Shown here piece after piece: positions 40,601-52,539 of a DNA stretch of 64,000 nucleotides (positions are counted from its first letter, which is position 1; the number at the start of each line of letters is the position of its first letter). Below the pieces are notes generated by a model. The model was not told where the DNA came from and ran no database searches. It saw nothing but the letters and a program-made list of their open reading frames with translations. A program made the position numbers and the translations under genes. Source of the stretch: Acanthochromis polyacanthus (taxonomy: Eukaryota > Chordata > Actinopteri > Pomacentridae); NCBI RefSeq assembly GCF_021347895.1, contig NC_067120.1:11331361-11395360 (forward strand). The letters run 5' to 3'.

Positions 40601-41439
40601 AGGACCTTGCCTCCAGACACAGAATAATGTGCAGTCACATGTCAGATGAACTTGCCAGGAAATAAGAGCTTCTGTATTTGCTTGTGGGATTTTGCAAACA
40701 TAATAAACATGATTTAGGTTTGCTTAGAAATGTATCTGTGACAGGAAAACTGACCTATTGAAATTACTTACCAGCACTGCAACCCCTGTTGCCACGTTCA
40801 GAACTGGCAGTCTAATCTCATAATGGTTAGTTCTTCTAGGATTTATTTTGAGTGTTTCATTCAGTTCAGTATCCAATTTCTAATAAGCGTGTCACTGATG
40901 CCAATACACTAAATCACAATCTCCTCTAATACTGGCCTTATGAAATGGATGGAACAATGGTTAAACATGAACATGATGGATCTAAATAAACACAGTTTTT
41001 TAGTCAGTGTCATCACAAAGGTTTAGCAACAAGATTTTTTGGACTTATGAGAAAAGCATAACTTAAGTTGCACAGCCTAAAACGAATGATGTTGTATGAA
41101 TGTCTGCAGTTATAAGCTTCCGTGCAATTTTCCGCCTGAAATTTCTACTGAAGATGTACGGAAAGTAAATTGAATGCTGTTCTTAAACGTTTGTGAGTGC
41201 AGGCATGGTTGGGGTCTCCTTTGAAAGCTGACAACCTGAATTTTCACCACCCAGTGCAGTCAGAATTACTCTAGGTGCTACTGGCACAGAGTATTTTATG
41301 TTGGAACACACTGAATTAGGATGACTTTTATTCTCGCCTAAATTTTTTCCCTAATAAAACACCTGAAAGTAAGTGTGGCAGCACTGTGACAGCTTGAAAA
41401 CACAAAAAGGCAACAGCCTGGGGTCTTACATAGTTCAGG
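31700..41439. other. Gene-free intergenic stretch
   Basis: About 9.7 kb without a recognised exon, RNA gene or transposon. It holds T- and A-tracts (for example 39478-39492) and short open frames up to 109 codons without domains. GC-richer patches at about 32340-33160, 38080-38240 and 39690-39800 could be regulatory but carry nothing diagnostic. A minus-strand TAGGTCA-type site (10 of 11 matches to a ROR element) lies at 40751-40761. Confidence 0.5.
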
Positions 41440-42465
41440 TCAAAATTTCAGAGCAATGCTACAAGAAATGAGTGTTTCACACATGTATTTGTACTGCTCT
41501 GCCCTGGCGTTGTCAATTTTGGACACACTCTGTACACCCTGGGCAAAAATGGTATATGTTCGTTTTATAGCCCGTTTTCACATTATTTTCACTCCAAAAA
41601 CTCATAAAGAACTCAAAAAAGGCACTTCAGAGGCAGCTCAGCGTTTATCAGACGCAGAGACTAGCGATGTGAGGGAGACAGAAAAGGCCAGCCCCAGCCA
41701 CAGCCAAGGTGTGAAATGTCACACACCCCGCTGGCAGAGGCTCTATTTTATATCCTGCTATTCAGCAGGCTATTGGCTATCAGCCTGTCAGTCAAACGTT
41801 TCCTCTGATGTGATTTGCTCAGAATTTACTGACGAAATGAGGTAGGTCCAGATCGGTCAGTCTCGGCTATAGTTGGCTGTTTAGGGCTCGGAGGCAGGCC
41901 AGAGTCACTTGATTGGTTGAAACGCGGTGTAAACATAAAGGAAGACTTCAGTCGCCATTTTGAGTCCAAGACCGCATGGATCTCTGTATGCTGAATAAAA
42001 ATATGGGCATAAATACAGTAAATATGAAACGCACAGAGCCGCCATGCGCCGCGTGTGCGCGCATGGAGCCGAGCTATTTGTGGATTATTTACTTATTTCA
42101 AGACATGTTTTGGACAAAATATTATACTTGCTAGTATTGTCTGGATGCCGAAGCTTGGATTCTGGCCTGTTTTTGTGGATTATTTTCATCTTGACCAGTA
42201 AAAGAGCGTCCAAAGAGCGTCCAAAGGTGAGTTGTGCCCTTTAAATTTTTGTTGTTTGTTGGAGAAATGTGTTTATATTACCCGCTGTGGTAATCACATC
42301 TGAAAGTGGTTTATACCGGCAGATTCATGAGAATCTAAGCTTTACATCGGTGTATAGTGTTTCTATAATCGCGTTTCCAGCTTCGGACATTCTTTCAGAC
42401 ATTCTTTAAATTCTTATGCAAATCTCAGTGTCCTGCGGGCGGGACACTGAAGTGCAACGGGTTAA
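41440..42465. mobile_element. Possible piggyBac-like non-autonomous relic
   Basis: The right edge reads ...ACGGGTTAA (GGGTTAA at 42459-42465), the kind of terminus left by TTAA-specific piggyBac-superfamily elements. Just inside is a 9-bp inverted repeat, TCAGTGTCC / GGACACTGA (42425-42433 and 42442-42450), where piggyBac elements carry internal inverted repeats. The interior (about 41450-42240), including a two-copy 11-bp tandem AAGAGCGTCCA near 42204, has the composition of a repeat rather than of the flanking desert. No matching TTAACCC left end was found and no transposase is encoded. The left boundary is a guess. Confidence 0.3.
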
Positions 42466-43404
42466 AAGTGAAGTGTGCTTTCAAAGCCTCATATTGAGTC
42501 AAATGTAGAAGAATGATCCCAGTGCAATGTTTGCCACCAGTTTCAATACTGGAAGAGAAAACATTACTAATTGTAATTAGTCCTGATATCATTATCACAA
42601 CAAATACTGCATCAAGTAATATTTCAAATATTGTAAAGTAAAATACAGATTTTCCATGTTGTGATGGATTTTACAATACATATTATCTATTAGATCTCAG
42701 TCTTGTAAAATCTGGAATAATTTATTCATCCTAATAGGTTTGATGTGTAGTATTTATTCACTTAAAAAATAAAAGTCTTGACTAAACATTGCAGCACAGG
42801 AATGCCTCAGATATGTCTGAATAAATGATGTTGTTTGTCCATTTAAAAGCGCTGGCAAGTTCTTTTTTTCACAGCAAGGTCCCACTCTGTACATATCACT
42901 GTCACAAACACATAATTAAAGATCCTTATCTAAGTGTTTGTTATTGTATATAATGTTATTGTATTTATAAAAACTCTCTTTAAATAGATAACATTGGTCA
43001 GGTAAGGATTTTTACCATTTATTTCCCCCTATACAAATCATGCTCAACTCCATGAACTGGTAGCCAGCTCAAATATTGAAAAGCAAAAACAATAATCTCC
43101 AAATTTTTCATTTTAAAACAATTCATTAGCATATGATTGAATCTATGAAAAAAACCTTTAGATTGTGTACTATGTTTCTGTCTTTCTCAGGCCAATTTCT
43201 AAGCTCATAGTTGGTACTACAGATGTATGAAAACATTGTCTGCTGCAATTTTTCGCGATTAAAACTAAAACTGAGGGCATTTGTAATGTATTCATCAGTA
43301 AATCATTCACATAGTGATAGGGACAAATTATAGGAAAACTGAACAGAAGTGTCTTCGTGAAGTATTGAGCATCCACATGCAACCAGACCAGTTTCAATAG
43401 TCAT
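42466..43404. other. AT-rich spacer between transposon relics
   Basis: AT-rich, with no coding or repeat signature recognised. Part of it could be the decayed 3' flank of the neighbouring Tc1-like relic, but no terminal inverted repeat was identified. Confidence 0.4.
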
Positions 43405-44500
43405 TGCCCTTCATTTTTCAAGCCTCTGTAACTCTACTGGGGGGGAAGAACAGCATTCTTCCCAAAAATATCCCCTCATTAAATGTTTTGATGATGCCAG
43501 CGGAGAGAGCTGTCTGTCTGGACATGTCAGTCCATCATCTCCAACAGGTGTTCATACACATCAAACTGTTCAGTGACCCCTTGTGGTCTGTGGATGGGGG
43601 CATTGTCTTTCTGATAGAAACCACTCTCACCTGGACGCTCCATCATAGGATACAGGTGAGCACTCAGAACAGCTTTATATTGATTTGCAGTGATGCGTCT
43701 CACTAACGGGACAAGTGAACCAAAAGTGTCCCTCACAGCATAACAGAGCTATGAGTTCCCCTCATTGTAGGAGTCAAGCCTTCAGGCCTGCATCGTTCTC
43801 TTGGTGAACGCTACACAAGCACTCACCCTCTTGTTGAGAATATGGGCAAGGATTGCTCATTTGACCATATAACTTTTATCCATGTCTATGTAGAGCAGTG
43901 CGTATGCTTTTTGCAGAACTGAAATCTCAAAAATGCATTCATCTTTACAAAGACGGGTTTACACACAACAAACCCTCTGGAATGTACACATATGTTGTTA
44001 CAAGTTGCATTAATGCACCACGATCCTCAAATGTGTTCTGCTGACCACAGTGTCCAAACCTCATCACTGATATTTTTCATAGATCTAAATGCAGATATTG
44101 CTTTAGGAACTGATCCTACTTATAGTATTGCTAATTTAAATATGAAGAGTTCATTTGCAAAAACGGGTAACTCCGTTTTCAGAAAACTCATTTTTTTTAT
44201 TGTTTACTTGAGATCATAATAATAATAACACTAATAATTTATTTTTTTCCTCTATTTTGTCATGTATTTTACTACTGAGTCAAATCCACTCAACTTCAGT
44301 TTGATTGATATTATCTCAAGTAAACAGTAAAAAAAAAGTTTTCTGAAAATTTCTCAAAACGGAGTTATCTGTTTTTTCAAATGAACTCTTCATATACTTG
44401 CCTGCTGAACAGTCTTTGTGACTGAAGCTCCTGCCATCCGTGCCCCAACAACGAACCCTCTTTTAAAGTCACTTAGATCGTTTCCTCTTCCAGTCTCCAT
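43405..44500 (-). pseudogene. Dead Tc1-like transposase gene, split by a MITE
   Basis: Reading on the minus strand from ATG at 44500, the frame gives an N-terminal helix-turn-helix segment with SDFKRGFVVGARMAGASVTK, typical of Tc1/mariner transposases. A 250-bp MITE (44143-44392) then interrupts it. Beyond the MITE, recognisable blocks resume: KMNAFLRFQFCKKH, then IWSNEQS at about 43870-43850, and finally GFYQKDNAPIHRPQGVTEQF around 43620-43560. Members of the family are about 340 residues with a DDE catalytic triad. Here the first Asp is Asn (codon 43859-43861), the second Asp is kept (43605-43607), and the third acidic residue is lost behind a stop. Several in-frame stops occur between blocks. 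It is certainly inactive. No terminal inverted repeats were found. Confidence 0.8.
44143..44392. mobile_element. 250-bp MITE nested in the Tc1-like relic
   Basis: The ends are long imperfect inverted repeats. The left arm starts TGAAGAGTTCATTTG (44143-44220) and the right arm (44310-44392) is its reverse complement apart from a roughly 10-base indel and a few substitutions. The two arms could fold into a hairpin of about 75 bp. TA dinucleotides sit on both sides (44141-44142 and 44393-44394), compatible with TA target duplication as in Tc1/mariner-type MITEs. There is no coding capacity. It sits inside the N-terminal DNA-binding part of the surrounding transposase relic, so it inserted after that element. 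Confidence 0.8.
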
Positions 44501-47500
44501 GTCGTGCATCAGTGTGAAGGCATCTGCATTTCTGTATTTATTTATTCAGACTTTTCCTTTAATTTGTCACCCATCTATCCGTGCATGTTCCTTATCAGTT
44601 CAGACCCTGGTTTCCCCAGTTTCTCATGACTAGTATTATTCCAATTTTAAATTTGGCTAAGACAAAGCAATAATATAAGGTGACTAAGATATTTCTTGAA
44701 CAGCTTCATCTATCGTATATGCAATTTCTAATTGGCTTTTTTACGTAATTATTCCAGCAGCAGTGTTGCAGCTCTGTTTCAGCTTTACAGCCCATAATCT
44801 GTACAGTCCGGCACTCAAACTGAGGACATCAAACCCCACGTACGCTGAACTAATGATATTACAGAATTATTCCAATTATTATTACAAATCCTTCAACTTC
44901 TGGTAATTCATTGTGCAGAGAACAAATATCTGATAATTAAACTTGAGCCCTTTGATACATTAAAGTTAGTGTTGTGGTAACTAGACACCATTTGAAATCA
45001 TTTCAGCTTGGTCTGGATTTTTTTTAACCATGCCTGTAACCTTTGAGTGCGCTTTTAGTTTGTTTTACCACTAATTAGGTAACTGGGAATTTCTCTTTCA
45101 GTTTTTTTGGTCTGCATTGTGGATTAAGATAACTTAGAGGTTTGAGCATTTGAACTTCAATGTTGGCAAAATTGTAAATTTTAGATTTATACACACTTTT
45201 AGATGTGGTTGCAAGTGATGAAATAAACATTTAAAACTCAAAGGCTTATGATGTTTTAATTGCGAACAATACATTTTAACCGAATCGAAATGACTTCTTT
45301 ATACTTGAACCCTGTGATTCCTCTGTGTGGACATTTCACCCTCCCTTGCCCCACGGATCCAGAGAGAGGCAGGCTTTGAGGAAAGTCTTTTTGTGTTAAA
45401 GCCTTTGAATATCTATTCTTTATGATCTCTATTCCCTCTGCTGAAGTTCAGAGTGTGCGTGAACAGAGGAAGGGGAAGGGTGGAATCATAACACTGATGA
45501 TGAGATGACACCGAACATACTTTGGAGAGCATTTTTGATTCTTTACACATTTTCCTAAACTCAGACAAATATATCCAGAAGCTATCACTGTATTCCATAA
45601 GCTGGTTCGATGAATAATGGTTGTTATGACAGGGAGCAGTGTCAATCAGACATGATAGCTTGAAGAAGTAAAATAAACATGAAACAAGGCGAATAAAAAG
45701 AGAGTTATATAAAGCTCTCCTTGATGTTCAGCATCGTACCTCTTTACCCCTAGTGTGTCTGTTCTATAATGGCACAAAGTAGGGATGGGTTGTCGCTGTC
45801 TTTTTCATCTCTCTGCCTTTTGTTAGTATGTTGAGAGAGGCAAAGAGAGAGGGAGAGTTAGGAAGGAGGAAGAAGAGCAGGGTGCTGGGGATTGGACCCG
45901 GTCCCTGCACACCCAATTAAAGGAATCTTCTGCTCAAAGACACAGTCTGGCAACATGTGTTCTGACATTTGTCTTCCTGAGTGTTGTGATTTACGGTACC
46001 ATGGAGCTAAAGGCTAAATTAGCAGCCGCCCAACATCAGAGACCTCACAGTAAAGTTGGATGGGCGAGGATTGTCAGATAGGATCAGCCAGGCAGTGGGC
46101 TGCTGTCTTGCTTTCATCATCACATGCAACAGTATGGGCTTGCGACCACGGCGCTTTGTTGACAGATGAGCCAAAACAACGTTGGCTGTAATAAAAGATC
46201 TGCAAATCATATTCAGTGAAATTTTACTGTAAACAGCATTTTAATTAACACCAAATCAGGGACATGGCAAGACACATCTGTTTTGCACATAAAAACATCT
46301 GTTGACCGTGCACTCAAGGGTGACAGTTGTACTTTCTGTGAATTTTTAAGGTCATAGTAGGTGGTGGTGATGCACTAGACTGCATTATATTAGGGTCTAT
46401 TACATTAATGCCACTCTCAGATAAAAATCAAATTGTTGTTCTTTTGCCTTGATAGCATGTTGTGTTTACAGATATATTTTGAGCAAAATAAGCAGTCACC
46501 ATAACGGAGTATTTCCATCTTGAAACTGTACAAATGACAGCCAGAAAAAAACTTGAATTCAGACAGCCAGGATTTCATTTGGAACAAACCTACAGATCCT
46601 GTCTGCTTGCAAGTAGTGACTTTCCGTATCGTTAGTCTTCTGCAGTACCTGTTTTCGATTCAGACATGTATGGCTCAATTAATCCAGTTTTACAGCTTGC
46701 CATTGTGCAGCAAAGAACAAAAAGAACAGCATAGAACAGCACAGAATCTGAGCATAGTCCTGCTAGCCAATGTGCTTGAACTGCAGCGAGAGGCGAACAC
46801 GATGTTTTAGAGTTACATCGAAACAATTTTAAAGTAGGAATTGATTATTCTTATATATATAAAAAAATTGATATACAGAGATTGTTTTTTTCTGTTTAAT
46901 CAATGCCGAGAAATGGACTTTAAGTATTCCTAATTTTTTGTACCTCTTTACCATAATTGTATATTGCAGATGCTATGTTAGGCTTCCTCACATGTATTTC
47001 GCATTTATACAACACATTTCTGGATAAACTTAACATTTATGTGACATTTATGGTCATTATTTCGCATAACATACAACACAACACAACATGGATGGCCTGC
47101 CACTTTGCAGTAGTAGGTAAAGTTGTGCTAGTTTTGTTTACGCTCACGTTTACTGTACATTAATGGATTCTTGTAAAGTATTCCGCCCTGCATGTGGGAT
47201 TATTTTCTGTCCTCTGAACCTTTAAAACACAATCTCTAATCGAGATCCTCCTTTCTCAGCCACTGCTTTGATCTCCTCCTGTGGGACCTGTTTGTGCCAC
47301 CCTGGATTCTCCAATAAGCCACAGAACCAGGCACCAATTACACTACTAATTGCACAAGTACAAAACCTTGACCTTGCACTTCAAGTACCTGCCTCTGTGC
47401 TTTGCCTCAGTATGCAGCCTCTGTAGGCATCTCACACTCGAACAAAAAAAACAAAAACGGTGAAGCACAGGCTTGAAGAACATGAAAGCATAAAGGAGAC

Positions 47501-48228
47501 TATATGCACAGGCAGTATAGCTGCTGTGGAGTTGTGGGGTGTGCCATCCCAGCAGCCGGTGTAGAAATGTGATCTCACAAGGTGAGTGGATGCTGGAGGA
47601 GAAGGCTGCCTTGCGGTCAGCAGGGAGGCAGCGGGCCTCAGGGAAAAGCTCTTAACTTCTGTCAGGCACAAATAACCACGCCATTTTTCACCTCCTGATT
47701 TTTAACTGAGAAAATCATTCTGGTCCCCAGTCATATGAACTCTGTCCACATGCCATGAGTCAATTCTAGCTCTGACAGAAAGGCGTTCACTGTAAGCCGC
47801 CAATCTTCATTTCTTCAGCATTGTAGTTTGTTTCTTTCACAATTCAGTGTTTTGCTGTAATGTAGCCATCTTAAACTATGAACCGAACGCATAATCATGC
47901 AGCCGACTAGGCTTGAATACGTGCAATGTGACAACTCTGGCTGTATTGATTTCATGCCTTTGTGACCAAGAAGCACGCAATAAGACTGTTTATGACAAAT
48001 AAATATCAATAGTCCTATTTAGTTATTCGGCTGCAAATGGTTGTAAAGTTACTCAGCTGTATGGAATGTACAAATGCTGTCAAGAACAATGTAAATCTCA
48101 GTGTCACTGCTGCTTTAATTATGAAAAAGAGCCGAGGCAACATTAACACTTCTATTTCCTTGCTAATAAGAGCTGGGAAAAGACGAGGGGAATTGCAGAT
48201 TTAAACAGAGACTCATACGCTACTTATG
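44501..48228. other. Gene-free intergenic stretch
   Basis: No exon recognised. The first 100-200 bases may still belong to the Tc1-like relic. A GA-rich tract lies near 45833-45890, followed by GATTGGACCCGGTCC (about 45891-45905), which faintly resembles a tRNA B-box on the minus strand but lacks other SINE features. Open frames are short and domain-free. Confidence 0.5.
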
Positions 48229-48230
48229 TA

Positions 48231-49187
48231 CACTCAACAAAAATATAAACGCAACACTTTTGTTTTTGCTCCCATTTTTTATGAGATGACCTCAAAGATC
48301 TAAAACTTTTTCCACATACACAATATCACCATTTCTCTCAAATATTGTCCACAAATCTGTCAAAATCTGTGATAGTGAGCACTTCTCCTTTGATGAGATA
48401 ATCCATCCCACCTCACAGGTGTGCCATATCAAGATGCTGATTAGACACCATGATTAGTGCACAGGTGTGCCTTAGACTGCCCACAATAAAAGGCCACTCT
48501 GAAAGGTGCAGTTTTGTTTCATTTGGGGGAGGGGGGCACTCCTCTTCAATGGCTGTGCGAAGTTGCTGGATATTGGTGGGAACTGGTACACGCTGTCGTA
48601 TACGCTGTCGTATACGCCGATCCAGAGCATCCCAAACATGCTCAATGGGGGACATGTCCGGTGAGTATGCTGGCCATGCACGAACTGGGACGTTTTCAGC
48701 TTCCAAAAATTGTGTACAGTTGCGGTTGTGAGGCTGGTTGGTGGTACTGCCAAATCCTCTGAAACGCCTTTGGAGACGGCTTGTGGTAGAGAAATGAACA
48801 TTCAATACATGAGCCACAGCTCTGGTTGACATTCCTGCTGTCAGCATGCCAATTGCACGCTCCCTCAAATCTTGCCACATCTTTGGCATTGTGCTGTGTG
48901 ATAAAACTGCACCTTTCAGAGTGGCCTTTTATTGTGGGCAGTCTAAGGCACACCTGTGCACTAATCATGGTGTCTAATCAGCATCTTGATATGGCACACC
49001 TGTGAGGTGGGATGGAGTATCTCAGCAAAGGAGAAGTGCTCACTATCACAGATTTAGACAGATTTCTGAACAATATTTGAGAGAAATGGTGATATTGTGT
49101 ATGTGGAAAAAGTTTTAGATCTTTGAGTTCATCTCATAAAAAATGGGAGCAAAAACAAAAGTGTTGCCTTTATATTTTTGTTGAGTG
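48231..49187 (-). mobile_element. Internally deleted Tc1-like transposon with 285-bp arms
   Basis: The element begins CACTCAACAAAAATATAAAC and ends with its complement, flanked by TA on both sides (48229-48230 and 49188-49189), the standard Tc1/mariner target duplication. Both arms are exactly 285 bp (48231-48515 and 48903-49187) and differ at only about ten positions by eye. They extend inward past the usual terminal repeats to just upstream of the transposase start. Between them lie about 390 bp holding a fused transposase fragment. The element is 957 bp against roughly 1.6 kb for intact relatives (from memory), so it is non-autonomous, though it could have been moved by a full-length relative. 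Arm similarity argues for fairly recent mobility. Confidence 0.92.
48536..48889 (-). pseudogene. Internally deleted Tc1-like transposase fragment
   Basis: Reading from ATG at 48889, residues 1-57 form the N-terminal paired-like helix-turn-helix (MPKMWQDLRERAIGMLTAGM, then RAVAHVLNV and SRLQRRF). At about codon 58 (48716-48718) the frame jumps directly to the C-terminal catalytic block AWPAYSPDMSPIEHVWDAL, whose Glu (residue 83) is the third member of the DDE triad. Around 200 residues, including both catalytic Asp residues, are missing, yet the frame stays open. A 12-bp tandem duplication gives RIRQRIRQR. After about residue 118 the frame runs into the left inverted arm, adding about 40 non-homologous residues. 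No transposase activity is possible. Any product would keep the DNA-binding domain only. Confidence 0.85.
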
Positions 49188-49189
49188 TA

Positions 49190-51355
49190 GTATGCAGAGA
49201 CTTTTATATAGAAAAACAGCCATACCCTGAAGCTGAGTGTGGACACTGATTTACTGTGGTCAAGCTGCTGCTAGGTGGTGCTAGTGGCGCTGTCTCTGAG
49301 GGAGAGACTACACTCTGAGTGAAGCTGAAACACAGCAGAATCATCTGCATTTGCCAAAATCCTAAAAGTGTAAAAACATCTTGGACGAGTTATGCTGTAT
49401 TTAAATTTTTATATTCCTGTGCTCTATGTGTGTATATATACTGTATACTCACAAGACGCTGATTCTTAAAGTGAGAATATATGAGCGCGGGTGCCCCTGT
49501 GCTCGAGTATGTTGCCATACATCACATCATTTAACACTTTGAACTGTCAAAAATGTGTCACTCAGTCTCTCTCTTGATACCTTCATCTGTCAGACTGAAA
49601 TCATAAATACAATCATTTCCCCAATGTTGTCTCTTTATTCTGTCAACCGTTTCAAAATGTGACTGTGCCTCTTCATTTCCGACACATGAATAAGTGAAAG
49701 GCCATTAATATATCTCTTTCATTACACTCTGGCACTCTGCATTGCATGAGCATGCACAGAACTTTGTGTTTGCTGGGCTCTGGTTCTGATGTCCGATTTG
49801 TAAGGCAAGAAAGACATGTCACCACGTCCACATGTAGAGAAAAAAAAGAGTCTCTCTGACAATTTTATTTTATTCCTGTTGTTTAGACACACAACCAGTG
49901 CAGTCTAAGGAGGAAAGCCACATTTAGACATTCATTTCATAGTGTTCTGTTTTAAATTCTGAGCTGTTTTTTGCATTTATTTGAATCTATTACTTTTCTG
50001 TAAACACCACTGAGCTTAGCTTTCTCTGAAGAAAATTAATAAACCAGAAAAAATGCAGTCATAGCCGACATGTAACCTCCTGCACTTTGTCTGCCAGTGA
50101 GTTTAATGTTAAACAAGTTACTATAATGAACAATATCAGATTGTGAATGCTGTGCTTCCGGCCAAACTGGTCAAATTTCGTTCTCTAGTTTTCGGGGTTT
50201 CTTTGTCTAATGATCACCCCGTCGTTTGACAAACACATTTTTTCTTCTTTTCCATCGCGACTCCGAAGACAAGATTAGAGGGGAAACTCATCAGTCTCCT
50301 TGGCTGTTGTCTGATAAACTTTTTATTTGAAGGGTGTCCTGTCTCGTGTCTCTGGTGTCTTCCTCCAGTGCACTCCTGATTTGAAATATAGCCTTACATA
50401 ATGAGGGAGAAAAATAGAGCGGTGTTGCACCCCTGAGCCAGTGTCAGCTTAATCAATCATCTGATCACGGCAGGCATGCTTACTCTACTCGCTTCACATG
50501 CGCCACATCCTTCCCCCTGCTCAACAATGTGACAGCAGCATAATTCATTTTAACTCAAAAATTAAAGCGGCAACATCAAACTTGTCCTTGCATCCCTCGG
50601 CTTAAACACAGGGCAGTGTGTTGGTCTCAGTGTGTGTTTATGTTGCTTTTGTTTGTGTGTTTGCGGTGAATCTGTGTTATTTTGGTGCAAAATTAAATAT
50701 TTTTTCTTGCAGTATTTTTCCCTCACTAGGGTCGCGCGGGGGGGGGGGGGCAGTGTTGGGTGTGCATGTGCTTATAAATTATGCAGTCGTGCACTTATGT
50801 GTGTGTTTTTCACAGGTAAAATTGTAAGTGTGTTTACGTTTCAACTTCAAGTTTCTCAGCTTCAGTCCTGCGACATGCAACAGGCGTGGAATGTGAGTGT
50901 AGGGTTCACGCGGTGAAATTACAGTGGGTCAGAAGGTCAGGGAAATTTGGAGGAGCTGGAGCTGAGCAGAAGGAATGGAACTTGGCCTCTTCGCTTGGCA
51001 GTGAGAGATTCCTTCTGGCTTGCTGTCAAAAAGTCAGTCTTCAGCAGACACAACTCCAAAAGTTATATCATACTCTTGTTGGTGAGCTACATGTAGAAGG
51101 GCAGCAGTGGGGAAAAAGAAAAGAAACACTGATTCGTTTTGACAGAGCCACTACATGTAATTTGTCAAAACCTTTTTAAAAACTGAATGGGTTTATGTTC
51201 TGGACTTTTATATGGAATAAATAACTCACTTAATTTTGTTGAATTGCAAGACAGTAACAGTGTAAAGCATACTGGCTGTGCTTCTCTTGCATTTAGTTTC
51301 AGGGCCTTGTTTGCTACTATTGACCTTACAGTAAATTGTGTTACTGGACTAATGA
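49190..51355. other. Gene-free intergenic stretch
   Basis: No recognised exon or transposon. It includes a 13-base G run at 50738-50750 beside CGCGC and a GT-rich region at 50610-50810 that opens frames without coding character. Lies 2.4-4.5 kb upstream of rora exon 1. Confidence 0.5.
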
Positions 51356-51362
51356 AACATTT

Positions 51363-51727
51363 GACCATCCATCCATCTACTATCTACACACCACTTAATT
51401 CTCATTATAGTAACAGGAAGGCTGAAGTCTATCCCAGCTGACTTAGGGCGAAGTCAGGGGACACCTTGGACAGGTTGCCAGTCTATTGCAGGGCTACATA
51501 TAGAGACAAACACTCACATTCACACCTAAAGACAGTTCAGAGTCACCGATTAACCTGAGCATGCTTTTGGACTGTGGGAGGAAGCTGGAGCAGCCGGAGA
51601 AAACCCACGCATGCACAGGGAGAACATGCAAACTCCATGCAGAAAGATCCCAGGAAGGCCGGGATGCAAACCAGGGATCTTCCAGCTGCAAGATGAAAGT
51701 GCTAAGAACCAAGCCACTGTGCAGCTT
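51363..51727 (-). mobile_element. L2-like LINE tail / derived repeat
   Basis: The sequence reads as a very common teleost repeat: CCATCCATCCATC at 51365-51377, then CTATCCCAGCTGACTTAGGG, GGACAGGTTGCCAGTC, CACATTCACACCTA, TTTGGACTGTGGGAGGAAGC and AGAACATGCAAACTCC, ending at CCACTGTGCAGCT. The simple CCAT repeat marks the 3' tail, so the element lies on the minus strand. A 7-bp direct repeat AACATTT (51356-51362 and 51728-51734) may be the target-site duplication. It has no coding frame. Whether it is best called an L2 3' UTR or an L2-mobilised SINE needs a library comparison. Confidence 0.75.
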
Positions 51728-52539
51728 AACATTTAACTATCTTTTTAAAAAGGTTTATTTTTAATGTTTGCCTTTATCATAGCGACAGCTGAACTGTGAC
51801 TGAAGAGGTGGAAACAAAGAGATGGTGAGTAACATTAAGAAAGATGCAGCATTAAACACGACCCAGACCTGAACACAGGATACTTCACCAGGAGTACAAC
51901 TCGAGTAAATGTGGTGTTTATTTATCCAAGTCACCTATATGTCAACTACAGATGCAATGTTCATATATCCTACAAACAAAATCTGCTTTTGATGCTATAT
52001 TTTCACTTTGTCAACTCAGTTTAACAGAAATCTGCCACTGTATGGCATAGAGAAACCTATTTATGCTGCTAAATAAATAACAAACACATAACGTTGCGTA
52101 ACATCAGCTTTACGATGTTATTTTATTTTAATTTTTTAGCCAAGTGTGAATGCATCTGCAACATGGGACTCTAATTTCTGCCAAATCATAGTAGTAGTGT
52201 TGTTTATGTGTACTGCTTTGGCCTTTAAAAAACGGCAGAGCTTTAACACCCCTTAGTGAGGCTATTGTGGAGCAAAATTATTCTAAGATGGCTATACAGA
52301 ATAAAATCTGATTACTTATTTACGAAGTGAGCTCTGAGCATGCTGACTCTTGAAAAGAAAGGTAATCACAGGCACTGAAGCTGGTGATTTTTATGAAGGT
52401 AGTTGTTAGAGAAAGGCCTGGATTACGGATGTTAAGGTGCAAACAGAAATCTCACAGATTTACTGTTGTGCTTAAAGACATGAAACTTCTGCTAGAGCCC
52501 TCTCTGTGGCTGGCTTGTCTGGGATCAGTCTGTCTGTGT

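Noticed and set aside
41456..41845. 129-codon + strand frame
   Set aside because: Contains no recognised transposase or host domain; it lies in a suspected non-autonomous repeat.
45833..45930. Possible SINE on the minus strand (B-box-like GGACCGGGTCCAATCC)
   Set aside because: Only one weak box, with a GA-rich tract beside it; no A-box, tail or duplication.
48450..48731. 93-codon + strand frame in the Tc1-like element
   Set aside because: Antisense of the transposase fragment, which is encoded on the minus strand.
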